NCBI GenBank assembly: GCA_020160935.1
Contig: JAIUPL010000005.1
Span: 124,001 to 188,000, forward strand
Source: Bacteroidota bacterium
GTDB taxonomy: Bacteria > Bacteroidota > Bacteroidia > Chitinophagales > Saprospiraceae
DNA: 64,000 bases
Reading direction: 5' to 3'
In this document: one piece after another, positions 53,616 through 61,109 of the stretch
Numbering within the stretch: the first letter of the stretch is position 1
How the letters are laid out: every line of letters begins with the position of its first letter
Translations under genes and position numbers: made by a program
Notes under the pieces: model-generated
The model's database searches: none
Told to the model about the DNA's origin: nothing
Seen by the model: the letters and a program-made list of their open reading frames with translations, nothing else

Positions 53616-53649
53616 TAAAAACGCCGGATTCCACGAGTGGAGTCCGGCG
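53616..53649 (-). terminator. Terminator between the small ORF and the cytochrome gene
   Basis: On the minus strand a 13-bp stem (53637-53649 with 53622-53634, one G-U pair) with a 2-nt loop, followed by five T and ATTT. Confidence 0.75.
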
Positions 53650-53670
53650 CAGGGGGGAGGCATTTTGAGG

Positions 53671-53721
53671 AAACGGCGCCTGGCGTTCGGGCGTGGGATG
53701 CCACGACGCCTGGCGCCGTTT
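53671..53721. repeat. Hairpin with 16-bp arms at the 3' end of the small ORF
   Basis: AAACGGCGCCTGGCGT (53671-53686) pairs with the segment 53706-53721 with one mismatch. The outer arm contains most of the TAA of the upstream ORF. No T-run, so probably an mRNA-stabilising or weak terminator hairpin. Confidence 0.7.
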
Positions 53722-53908
53722 ATGGTCTGGAGTCAGGAGCGGTTCGTGTCTTTACGGTTTTTGCTGTAGCGGGAATGTCGGATGATGCGGAGGGGGTTTC
53801 GCTGGTCTGGAGGTACAAAAGTGCACCCAAAGCCAGGTGGAGGGTTACTGCGAGCGCCAGGGCCAGTCTGCGGCTGCGGCGTTCATTACGTTCGGCAATG
53901 TAGTACAT
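53720..53908 (-). CDS. Small single-helix membrane protein, unknown
   Basis: The ATG at 53908 gives 62 residues: a charged N-terminus (MYYIAERNERRSRR), one transmembrane helix (LALALAVTLHLALGALLYLQ) and a Ser/Thr/Ala-rich tail. A longer version from 53989 would add a hydrophobic signal-like segment. The layout resembles the N-terminus of TonB or similar tethered periplasmic proteins, but the rest is missing; it may be a stub. No family recognised. Confidence 0.45.
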   Translation of the reverse strand: MYYIAERNERRSRRLALALAVTLHLALGALLYLQTSETPSASSDIPATAKTVKTRTAPDSRP

Positions 53909-54016
53909 AAGATATTGTTTGTCGGTTAATTGCGCGAAAACACAAAGCGTAAACGCAGCGACCACAAAAAATAGTCTGCTACCTGACAAAAAATATTTGT
54001 TAAAATTATCATAAGA

Positions 54017-54547
54017 TCAATCAAGCAACCCTTCAGGAAGATCCATGAGCACTTGCCGGGTGGATTCGTCAATACGGACAATAAGTTGATCATTGAGCGG
54101 TACCAGCACTTCGCGGTTGCGGTATTTCAGAAAAGCCATTTCCTGCTGCGGCATTTCCAGTATTTCGTCGATGGTACCGATGGCGCCAAGGGTCTGATCC
54201 ACCAGCGTGTATCCGTTCAGGTGTTGGTATTCGAGCGTTTCCTCTTCAAATTCCAGTTCGCGTTCCGAATCGTGCAGAATATCTTTTTCGCGCAGGAACA
54301 CTTCGCGGCCTTGCAGCATGATGGCTGCATCGCGATCGGTCACATCCTCCAGTTGGAGAATTAATTCGCCTTTTCCCCGCACATTGGCTACGAAGTAGGG
54401 AATTTTAGTGCCTTTCACATCCAGAAAAATGCGTTCGTTTTTGAGAAAATCCTCTACATAACGCTCTTCAATAGACAGTTTCAGTTCACCGGCGATGCCG
54501 TGTGCTTTTCGGGTGTGTCCGATCAGGACATAAGGTTGTTCAGCCAT
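54017..54547 (-). CDS. rimM: Ribosome maturation factor RimM
   Basis: The ATG at 54547 gives 176 residues (MAEQPYVLIGHTRKAHGIAGELK), matching the RimM start. The second domain, a PRC barrel, begins EYQHLNGYTLVDQTLGAIGTIDEI and ends VLVPLNDQLIVRIDESTRQVLMDLPEGLLD, the usual RimM C-terminus. RimM binds S19 and helps mature the head of the 30S subunit. It starts 10 bp after the lipoprotein gene and is likely co-transcribed. rpsP and trmD, its frequent neighbours, are not here. Confidence 0.94.
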   Translation of the reverse strand: MAEQPYVLIGHTRKAHGIAGELKLSIEERYVEDFLKNERIFLDVKGTKIPYFVANVRGKGELILQLEDVTDRDAAIMLQGREVFLREKDILHDSERELEFEEETLEYQHLNGYTLVDQTLGAIGTIDEILEMPQQEMAFLKYRNREVLVPLNDQLIVRIDESTRQVLMDLPEGLLD

Positions 54548-54557
54548 AAGGTGCTGG

Positions 54558-55346
54558 TTAATTGTATGCAATGACGACCTGGCGCAGGATATAGCCGCGT
54601 TCGGCTTTGAGTTCCCAGGGGCGTGTTTCGCAGTCGGGAGGCGGTATGCTCTGGTTACAATATTGAGAATCGAGTATCCATTGTTCGCGCCACACGAGGC
54701 CGATATTTTTGGCGTATCGAACGCGGGAGAGTCTGCGTTCGATGATATTTATATCGTCGGCTTCCGTTACGAGCAGGGTAGAATCGAAGGCAAAAGTGCC
54801 GATTTGGGCAGCGATATCGATGGAGTCGACTTCGTATTGCCAGTTGGTAAAGGGGCGAAGGCGCTCTCCGGCAATTTCTATTTCGCGGTCTACATCGATC
54901 CATACATTGCCATTCCATTCGCTGCGGCGATCCATGGGGAAAATCAGTTTCAGGTACCGCAGGTTGTTTTCCGTAAGAATCGCCTGGCTGCCAGTACGTG
55001 CGGCCGTACCGATGTGGCGGAGTTGCCAGGGTTGGTCGGGAGCCGGGCGCTCGTAGCGTTCCAGGGTGTACAGCAGTTGTCCCGTCTGGTCGCGCAGGGT
55101 GTCAGCCACCAGTTCTCGTACGAATGTAGTGGAGGAATCGATCACGGTGCTTCCACCAGCGCCGAAGTCGTACACTATGCTATCTACCTGATAGTCAATG
55201 TATTTGCCAATTTTTAACGGAAAATAGGCGTATTGCCCGGCGGCACCCGAGTCATACGTTTCCGTTTGCCGGTCGGAACAGGCCGCCAGCAGCCAGGCGC
55301 CACACAGCGCCCAAATGATCGATCGGGAATGTTTTAGCAAACTCAT
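54558..55346 (-). CDS. Lipoprotein of unknown function
   Basis: The ATG at 55346 gives 262 residues with a lipoprotein signal (IIWALCGAWLLAAC, Cys23). No domain with known function is recognised. The mature protein is beta-rich: YAYFPLKIGKYIDYQVDSIVYD near the start is typical for a group of Bacteroidota lipoproteins with YxPLxxGxYxxYxVDS. The start lies 7 nt from a TACCTTTG box (55354-55361), pointing to a leaderless message and excluding the in-frame ATG at 55469. rimM follows closely. Confidence 0.75.
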   Translation of the reverse strand: MSLLKHSRSIIWALCGAWLLAACSDRQTETYDSGAAGQYAYFPLKIGKYIDYQVDSIVYDFGAGGSTVIDSSTTFVRELVADTLRDQTGQLLYTLERYERPAPDQPWQLRHIGTAARTGSQAILTENNLRYLKLIFPMDRRSEWNGNVWIDVDREIEIAGERLRPFTNWQYEVDSIDIAAQIGTFAFDSTLLVTEADDINIIERRLSRVRYAKNIGLVWREQWILDSQYCNQSIPPPDCETRPWELKAERGYILRQVVIAYN

Positions 55347-55353
55347 TTTTTTG

Positions 55354-55361
55354 CAAAGGTA
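55354..55361 (-). promoter_or_regulatory. -7 box (TACCTTTG) 7 nt before the lipoprotein start codon
   Basis: A perfect TAnnTTTG; with the start codon 7 nt away the mRNA is expected to be leaderless or to have a leader of 1-3 nt. Confidence 0.6.
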
Positions 55362-55378
55362 GGAGGGTTTTGGGGTTT

Positions 55379-55411
55379 CGTGTTTTGGTGTTTTGGTGTT
55401 TTTGTGTTTTG
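55379..55411 (+). repeat. Single-arm GTGTTTTG word tract
   Basis: Four words of GTGTTTTG/GTGTTTTT, as at 24 and 29 kb, upstream of the lipoprotein promoter; no inverted partner is nearby. Confidence 0.85.
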
Positions 55412-55474
55412 GAGGGCTTCGCTTCCGGCGTTGGAGAACAAGGATTGGTATGCAGGCAGACTCAAACATCTTCT

Positions 55475-55482
55475 TACTTTTG
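55475..55482 (+). promoter_or_regulatory. Candidate -7 box (TACTTTTG) for the histidine kinase
   Basis: A perfect TAnnTTTG 185 bp before the kinase ATG; one of two candidates. Confidence 0.45.
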
Positions 55483-55549
55483 TTGCCTGTAAAAATCTGC
55501 CCTTCGTTAAACCCGCGTTAAACACCCCATCCCCACCCGAACCGAACCG

Positions 55550-55557
55550 TACTTTTG
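55550..55557 (+). promoter_or_regulatory. Candidate -7 box (TACTTTTG) for the histidine kinase
   Basis: A perfect TAnnTTTG ending exactly where the CTCTCAC tract begins. A transcript from here would carry the whole tract in its leader. Confidence 0.55.
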
Positions 55558-55660
55558 ACCGTTCTCTCACTCTCTCACACTCTCACTCTCTCACTCTCTC
55601 ACTCTCTCACACTCTCACTCTCTCACTCTCTCACTCTCTCACTCTCTCACTCTCTCACCT
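55558..55660 (+). repeat. CTCTCACT tandem tract in the leader of the histidine kinase gene
   Basis: About 13 words of CTCTCAC with an extra T in most (7-8 bp period), on one strand only, between a -7 box and the kinase ATG at 55668. Pure pyrimidine-rich repeats of this kind are prone to length change. Confidence 0.93.
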
Positions 55661-55667
55661 CTCTTTC

Positions 55668-57107
55668 ATGAACGCTCGTCGCATTCGACTCATTATCGGT
55701 TTGATGACCCTTGCTCTGATCGGTATTATCTGCCTGCAGATATACTGGATTGGCTGGAACATCCGACTGAATGAAGACCAGTTCGACAAGAATGTATTTG
55801 CGGCGCTCAACCGGGTAGCCGACAAATTACAGTTTTATGATACCAAGGCCTTGCTGGAGGCGCGCGATCAGATGCAGGGCGACAAGGAGGCACAACGCAT
55901 GACAGACGTATTGCGGAGCGGAAACGGGTATGCGGCGTCCAGCGCACAAGGGCAAAGTTTTGAGGATAACGTCACCATGTGGGAGTCGATGAAAATAACG
56001 CAATGGCTGGAAGAAAAAACCCTGGCAGAGCGTATCCCACTCGATTTGCTGGCGCAATCGATGCGGGAGGAAATTGAAAGCCGCGGCATAAAAACAGAGT
56101 ACCAGTACGGCATTTATTCAAAAGACCGCAACAGTTATGTGATTGTAAATGACCACTTTGTGGTGGAGGACAACGGGCCGCAAATTACCCATGGCGGTGC
56201 GCCGACTTTGTATAATTCGCCCTACAAAGTGCTTTTGTTTGCACAAGATCCCATCGAATCGCCGGGATACCTGTCCTTGTATTTCCCCAGCAGAACCCGC
56301 CTGGTACTGGGGTCGGTGATCGGGATGTTGTTGCTTTCCATCGCATTTACCGGAGTGATTCTCTTTTGTTTCTGGTACACCATTCAGGTCATTTACCGGC
56401 AAAAACAATTGTCGGAGATGAAGAACGACTTCATCAACAATATGACGCACGAATTTAAAACCCCGATTGCTACCATTTCCCTGGCAGCCGACAGCATCGG
56501 CAGCCCGATGATTATGGGCAATCCCGACAAAATAAAACGTTTTGTAGACATCATCCGGCAGGAAAACCGCCGCATGAACAGCCAGGTGGAGCGCGTGCTA
56601 CAAATGGCCCTGATCGATAAAAAGGATTTTCAACTCAGCATCGGCGAACTCAACCTGCACGAAGTCATTCAGCAGGCAGTCGATAATTTCAGCCTGCAAA
56701 TAGAAAAAAGAGAGGGCCTGTTGCAGACGGACCTGCAATCGGAAAAACCAGTGATTGAAGGAGATGCCACCCACATTGCCAGCATTATTCACAACCTGCT
56801 GGACAATGCGAACAAATACAGCCCCGACAAACCCGACATCACCGTGAGCACCCGCGATGTGCCGATGGGTATAGAAATCACCGTATCGGACAAAGGTATG
56901 GGCATCAGCAAAGAGGCTCGCAAGCACATCTTTGACAAATTTTACCGCGTTCACACCGGCAACATTCACGACGTGAAGGGTTTTGGCCTGGGTTTGAGTT
57001 ACGTAAAAGCCATCGTAACGGCGCACCGCGGCCTGATCGACGTGAAAAGCGAACCGGGCAAAGGCAGTAGTTTTGTGCTCACTTTTCCCAAACGAGTAAG
57101 CGCCTAA
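55668..57107 (+). CDS. Sensor histidine kinase
   Basis: The ATG at 55668 gives 479 residues; the in-frame codons before it are Ser-Leu-Thr repeats from the CTCTCAC tract. An N-terminal helix (about residues 8-30), a periplasmic sensor region (about 31-210) and a second helix (about 218-243) are followed by HisKA with His261 in MTHEFKTPI and the ATPase boxes N (NLLDNANKYSPDKP), G1 (DKGMGI), F and G2 (GFGLGLSYV). No response regulator lies next to it, so it is an orphan in this window. Its stop overlaps the convergent gene by 4 bp. Confidence 0.93.
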   Translation: MNARRIRLIIGLMTLALIGIICLQIYWIGWNIRLNEDQFDKNVFAALNRVADKLQFYDTKALLEARDQMQGDKEAQRMTDVLRSGNGYAASSAQGQSFEDNVTMWESMKITQWLEEKTLAERIPLDLLAQSMREEIESRGIKTEYQYGIYSKDRNSYVIVNDHFVVEDNGPQITHGGAPTLYNSPYKVLLFAQDPIESPGYLSLYFPSRTRLVLGSVIGMLLLSIAFTGVILFCFWYTIQVIYRQKQLSEMKNDFINNMTHEFKTPIATISLAADSIGSPMIMGNPDKIKRFVDIIRQENRRMNSQVERVLQMALIDKKDFQLSIGELNLHEVIQQAVDNFSLQIEKREGLLQTDLQSEKPVIEGDATHIASIIHNLLDNANKYSPDKPDITVSTRDVPMGIEITVSDKGMGISKEARKHIFDKFYRVHTGNIHDVKGFGLGLSYVKAIVTAHRGLIDVKSEPGKGSSFVLTFPKRVSA

Positions 57108-57568
57108 ACGGCTTTTTTCAGCGCCATCGGCATTTCCATATCTTTTAATTGCCACGCTATCGGAAGGTTCACTTCAAACGCATCGTTTCGAAGTGTACAG
57201 GCATATGTACCCGATGGAATGGACAGATATGCCAGTTCCCATTTTTCGCAAAGCCAGGCAGGAAGCACCGCTTCCGATTCGAGCAGGAATACTCCTTTTG
57301 CAAAAAAATGGGCCCGGGTGGGTACCAACATACCGTTTACGGGAAATTCCATATGCAGATGGTTTTCAAGCCACGACAGCAGGGCTTTCATGCGCTGTAT
57401 ATGATACGGGCGATAGTTGGACCAGGTGTCGGGTTCCATTTCATCGAGCGTGCAGATACCGAATCCCTTGCATTCGGCCTGGGGGTTGCCCAGTTGGGCT
57501 TCGATGCGAATGATATCAGTGGGCGGGTTTTGGTGGTACATACGGCTAAAGTAGTTTATATCTATCAT
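57104..57568 (-). CDS. Small protein of unknown function
   Basis: The ATG at 57568 (MIDINYFSRMYHQNPP) gives 154 residues; a start at 57625 would add 19. No signal peptide. The sequence has two cysteines close together (ECKGFGICTLDEME), a helical segment (IQRMKALLSWLENHL) and a beta-rich end. No family recognised. It lies about 170 bp downstream of the lanthipeptide precursor on the same strand, separated by a hairpin, so membership in the cluster is doubtful. Confidence 0.6.
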   Translation of the reverse strand: MIDINYFSRMYHQNPPTDIIRIEAQLGNPQAECKGFGICTLDEMEPDTWSNYRPYHIQRMKALLSWLENHLHMEFPVNGMLVPTRAHFFAKGVFLLESEAVLPAWLCEKWELAYLSIPSGTYACTLRNDAFEVNLPIAWQLKDMEMPMALKKAV

Positions 57569-57672
57569 GAGAATAGTCGTTGTATTTAATAATACGACAG
57601 GGGTAGTTTGGTAGTTGATGGGCATTCCGGCCTGCTTACAAAGTCACGCTACCAAAAGCACGCCCTGAAACT

Positions 57673-57715
57673 GAAAATCCCCGCCGGAAGACCTGGAGGC
57701 CCCGGCGGGATTTTC
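57673..57715 (-). terminator. Terminator after the lanthipeptide precursor gene
   Basis: GAAAATCCCGCCGG (minus strand, 57715-57702) pairs with 57687-57673 with one bulged base around a 14-nt loop; the far side ends in a short T-run. It marks the end of the cluster. Confidence 0.7.
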
Positions 57716-57740
57716 ACATTCATTTGGAGATGGACAGGGC

Positions 57741-57965
57741 TTAGAACAGGATGTCGTCCGGTGGGCACCAGATGCTGGTAGTCGTTTTTTTCGGGAACGG
57801 GAACGGGTCAGGAATGCAACCGGTTTGGTACACCGGCGTGCCGATACCACCTTGAACGTGTTTGAGGATGTTCAGGTCGGTTTGCACCTGTCCTGCAGGG
57901 TTGTTGAGGTCGGAAGTGGCTGCGTCAGCGTTTTTCCAGTTGCGGATGTTTTGTTCTGCTTTCAT
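57741..57965 (-). CDS. Putative class II lanthipeptide precursor peptide with GG leader
   Basis: A 74-residue peptide. The leader (1-40) ends LNILKHVQGG, the double-glycine site cut by C39 peptidases such as the one two genes upstream. The predicted core (41-74) has Cys50 and Cys67 and hydroxy residues Thr43, Thr48, Thr61-63 and Ser64, suitable for dehydration and thioether rings. It is Pro-rich (DPFPFP, CPPDD) and ends ILF. It is the last gene of a LanM-transporter-adaptor-precursor run. I do not recognise the peptide family; the assignment rests on GG site, residue content and neighbours. Confidence 0.75.
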   Translation of the reverse strand: MKAEQNIRNWKNADAATSDLNNPAGQVQTDLNILKHVQGGIGTPVYQTGCIPDPFPFPKKTTTSIWCPPDDILF

Positions 57966-58019
57966 GCTTAAAAAATTTAGAAAAATAATGAGTGTCCTAC
58001 TCTGTTCAGGGTTTTCGGA

Positions 58020-58817
58020 CTAATTCCCTTTTTTGGTGTATCGAGGCGTCGTGGGGTCTGTTTTTGTTTGTTGGCGCTGCCGGTCGAGCAGCATTTGAAG
58101 GGGCTGCACAACCTTTTCGATCAGCCGCGGATTGTCTACTATTATTTCTGTTCTGCCGGAAATTCCAAAGGCCGGGTTCAGGGCTATTTGGCGGTTGCTG
58201 ACGAGTCCTTCGGGCAAGTTCAGCCGCACAGCAAAGTGCTCGTCGACGGCCATGGCGCTAATATCCTGTACCCTGGCTCGCACGCTGCCGTACGTTTCCG
58301 GTGCATAAGCGTCGAAGTGCAGCAGTGCTTCCTGGCCGACCTGAATGTGGCCGATAGCGCCAGCGGGCAACTGGATGACGACAGAAGCGGGCAGGGCATT
58401 TTCGGTGGTTATGACAAACAAGGGCTGGTTTTTGTCTACTTTTTCGTTGCGTTCGATCGGCAAATAAGCCCTCATTCTGCCGTCCTGCGTGTTCTTCAAG
58501 GGTAATGTTTCAATCAGGCCGTGTTCATTTCTGTATTCGATGATGCCGAGCGTATCGCCGGCTTGTACGTAAGAGGAGTCGGCGCAGCAGCGCATGATCA
58601 GGCGGCCCTTCACCGATGATCGAAGCACTTCGGGTTGTGCAGACGCCGGAATGGTGAATGCCGTCTGAACGGTTTGCGGGTAGCGAACGAACCATGCAAG
58701 CGCCAGCAAAACACCCGTGACAATCAGGAACATGGTGTTGCCCCATTTCAGGATACCTCCCGGCATTTGGCTCAGCAGGGCGTCGGCATCATAGCGTTGG
58801 CGAATGTTATCGGGCAT
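58020..58817 (-). CDS. HlyD-family membrane fusion protein of the lanthipeptide exporter
   Basis: A 265-residue protein with one transmembrane helix (about residues 28-46, TMFLIVTGVLLALAWFVRY). A periplasmic barrel-sandwich/lipoyl-like region follows (VLRSSVKGRLIMRCCADSSYVQAGDTLGIIEY, KNQPLFVITTENALPASVVIQLPAGAIGHIQVGQEALLHF). There is no long coiled coil, as in other short adaptors of Bacteroidota peptide exporters. It joins the ABC transporter to an outer-membrane channel encoded elsewhere. It lies 83 bp after the transporter gene and 54 bp before the precursor gene. Confidence 0.85.
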   Translation of the reverse strand: MPDNIRQRYDADALLSQMPGGILKWGNTMFLIVTGVLLALAWFVRYPQTVQTAFTIPASAQPEVLRSSVKGRLIMRCCADSSYVQAGDTLGIIEYRNEHGLIETLPLKNTQDGRMRAYLPIERNEKVDKNQPLFVITTENALPASVVIQLPAGAIGHIQVGQEALLHFDAYAPETYGSVRARVQDISAMAVDEHFAVRLNLPEGLVSNRQIALNPAFGISGRTEIIVDNPRLIEKVVQPLQMLLDRQRQQTKTDPTTPRYTKKGN

Positions 58818-58843
58818 GTTGTTGAGATTGAGCGGTTGAAATT

Positions 58844-58892
58844 GATGAGGGGTTGAGGGGTTGAGATGATGAGGGGTTGAGGGGTTGAGGGG
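58844..58892 (-). repeat. Single-arm GTTGAGGG tract between transporter and adaptor genes
   Basis: Seven words of GTTGAGG/GATGAGG as at 3.0 and 52.0 kb, placed inside the lanthipeptide operon, without an inverted partner. Confidence 0.88.
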
Positions 58893-58900
58893 ATGGTTGA

Positions 58901-61099
58901 TTATTTTCCGAGTTCAAGTTGGTTTTTCACGAGGTTGAAATAGGCGCCTTTCCGTGCTACCAATTCAGTATGCGTGCCTTGTTCGATGATAGCGCCGCGG
59001 TCGAGCACCACAATCTGGTCGGCATTTTTTACAGTACTGAGTCGGTGCGCTACCACAACCACGGTTCGGCCTTTGAAAAATGATTCGAGGTGTTCCATGA
59101 TGGCGCGTTCGTTGTTGGCATCTAGGGCGGAAGTGGCTTCGTCGAAGAACAGGTAATCAGGGTTTTTATACACAGCCCTGGCGATCAGCAAGCGTTGTTT
59201 TTGGCCTGTACTCATTTCGATGCCGTCTTTTCCTACACGGGTGTTAAATCCATGCGGCAGCCGTTCGATGAATTCCAGGATATTGGCCACTTTGGCTGCA
59301 TACCGCAGGCGTTCCGGGTCGATGGTGTCGGCACTGAGCGCGATATTTCCTGCCACGGTATCAGAAAACAGCATCCCTTCCTGAAGCACTACACCGCAGT
59401 GTTCGCGCCAGCCACTGACGGACAGTTGTTGAAACGCAGTCTGGTCGAGTCGAATGGTTCCTTTTTCCGGGTCGTAAAATTTGAGCAAGAGTTTGAGCAG
59501 GGTCGTTTTTCCGCTGCCGCTGGTGCCCACGATGGCAGTAGTTTTTTGAGCGGGTATGTGCATGCTCACATTTTTCAGTACGTATTCATCTACGTTTCTG
59601 TCGTATCGAAAACTGATGTTATCGAGCCGAATATCGCCATTGGAAGCAGGAAGGTCGGTAGTGGGGCCCTGTTCTTCCTCTTCGTCCTGTTTCTGGTGTA
59701 TTTCTGCCAGGCGTTCGAGGCTGATTTTGGCTTCCTGTCCGCTGATGAGCAAGTCGATGAGTTGCATAATCGGGCCATTGAGTTGTCCGATGATGTAGGA
59801 AATGGCCAGCATCATACCCAGGGTAATGGAACCGTTGAGCACTAATTGGGCGGCATAAAAGGTGATGAAGATGTTTTTCAATTCATTGATGAAAAGCGAT
59901 CCTCCCTGTTGCCACTGGCCTACCGCCAGGCCGCGGATGCCGGTTTGAAACAGGCGAGCCTGTATTTGTTCCCATTCCCTGCGTTTTTTCAATTCGGCAT
60001 TGTTCAGTTTGATTTCTTTCATCCCGATCAATACCTCGTAGATTTTGCTCTGGTTTTCGGAAAGTTGGCCGAATGCGCGGTAGTCCAGATCCCGGCGTTT
60101 TTTCAAAAACAGCATCACCCAACCGATGTACAAGGCGCTGAATATCAAAAAGATAAACAAAATAGACGGACTGTAGTATCCCAGTACTGCTCCAAAAATC
60201 ACGAGTGTAAACAGCGAAAACACAGAACTGAGCGAGGTAGAAGTCAGCAGTTTTTCGATGCGTTCGTGGTCGTTGATGCGTTGTACGAAATCGCCGATCA
60301 TCTTGCTGTCGAACTGTGCAATGGGCAGCCGCATCAGTTTGGCGAAGTAGTCGGCCAGCAACGATACATTGATGCGTTTGCTGATGTGCATCAACAACCA
60401 GTTGCGTATGAGTTCGATGCCCGTCCGGCTGGCAAACAACATGAGTTGCGCAAACAGCACGAGGTAAATAAACCCGACATTTTGCTGGCGGATACCCACA
60501 TCGACAATCGACTGCGTGAGGAACGGAAAAATCAGGTTCAGTACGCTGGCCACCAGCAATCCAATCGTGATCTGGCCCAGGTGGCTGCGGTATTTTTTTA
60601 CATAGTGCCACAAAAAGTCGAGGCCCAGCGTTTGTACTTTCACGGCGTTGTCTTCCTGGGCAAAAGCCGGGGTGGGGTCGAGCAGCAGCACAAATCCGGT
60701 AGGCTCTTCCAGGTGTTGGCTCATGCTGCCGAACCCTGCCATGAATTCGGCTTTGCTGTACACAATTCGCCCGTGTGCCGGGTCGCTTACGTGTATTTTT
60801 CCTTTGCTGATTTTATACACCACCACAAAGTGCTTGCCTCTCCAGTGCGCGATACAGGGCAGCGGCGCTTCTTTTTCCAGTTGTTCGAAAGAGAGCGAGA
60901 GGGGCAGCGAGCGCAGGCGCATCTTTTCGGCGCCTTTTGCCAGCCCGATCAGCGAGGAACCCAGTTTGCTCGTGTTGCACCAATCCCTGATTTGCCCGAT
61001 GGGGAAATCGCGGCCGTAGAAACTGGCTACTGCACGCAGGCAGGTTGGGCCGCAATCCATGGCATCGTGCTGCATGAAATGTGGAAATGCCTTGCTCAT
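58901..61099 (-). CDS. Peptidase-containing ABC transporter (C39), lanthipeptide exporter
   Basis: A 732-residue PCAT. The N-terminal C39 peptidase has Cys16 (HDAMDCGPTC), His90 (WRGKHFVVVY) and Asp106 (VSDPAHG). The transmembrane part (about residues 165-440) has six helices. The nucleotide-binding domain carries Walker A GTSGSGKTT, Q-loop VVLQEGMLF, signature MSTGQKQRL (the usual LSGGQ changed to MSTGQ) and Walker B YLFFDEATSALD, then AHRLST. Such exporters cut GG leaders while secreting the peptide, fitting the precursor in this cluster. It starts 10 bp after lanM. Confidence 0.95.
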   Translation of the reverse strand: MSKAFPHFMQHDAMDCGPTCLRAVASFYGRDFPIGQIRDWCNTSKLGSSLIGLAKGAEKMRLRSLPLSLSFEQLEKEAPLPCIAHWRGKHFVVVYKISKGKIHVSDPAHGRIVYSKAEFMAGFGSMSQHLEEPTGFVLLLDPTPAFAQEDNAVKVQTLGLDFLWHYVKKYRSHLGQITIGLLVASVLNLIFPFLTQSIVDVGIRQQNVGFIYLVLFAQLMLFASRTGIELIRNWLLMHISKRINVSLLADYFAKLMRLPIAQFDSKMIGDFVQRINDHERIEKLLTSTSLSSVFSLFTLVIFGAVLGYYSPSILFIFLIFSALYIGWVMLFLKKRRDLDYRAFGQLSENQSKIYEVLIGMKEIKLNNAELKKRREWEQIQARLFQTGIRGLAVGQWQQGGSLFINELKNIFITFYAAQLVLNGSITLGMMLAISYIIGQLNGPIMQLIDLLISGQEAKISLERLAEIHQKQDEEEEQGPTTDLPASNGDIRLDNISFRYDRNVDEYVLKNVSMHIPAQKTTAIVGTSGSGKTTLLKLLLKFYDPEKGTIRLDQTAFQQLSVSGWREHCGVVLQEGMLFSDTVAGNIALSADTIDPERLRYAAKVANILEFIERLPHGFNTRVGKDGIEMSTGQKQRLLIARAVYKNPDYLFFDEATSALDANNERAIMEHLESFFKGRTVVVVAHRLSTVKNADQIVVLDRGAIIEQGTHTELVARKGAYFNLVKNQLELGK

Positions 61100-61109
61100 A
61101 ATACTCGAT

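Noticed and set aside
55380-55667. 96-codon N-terminal extension of the histidine kinase
   Set aside because: It translates the GTGTTTTG and CTCTCAC tracts and starts before the -7 boxes; the kinase membrane helix begins right after the ATG at 55668.
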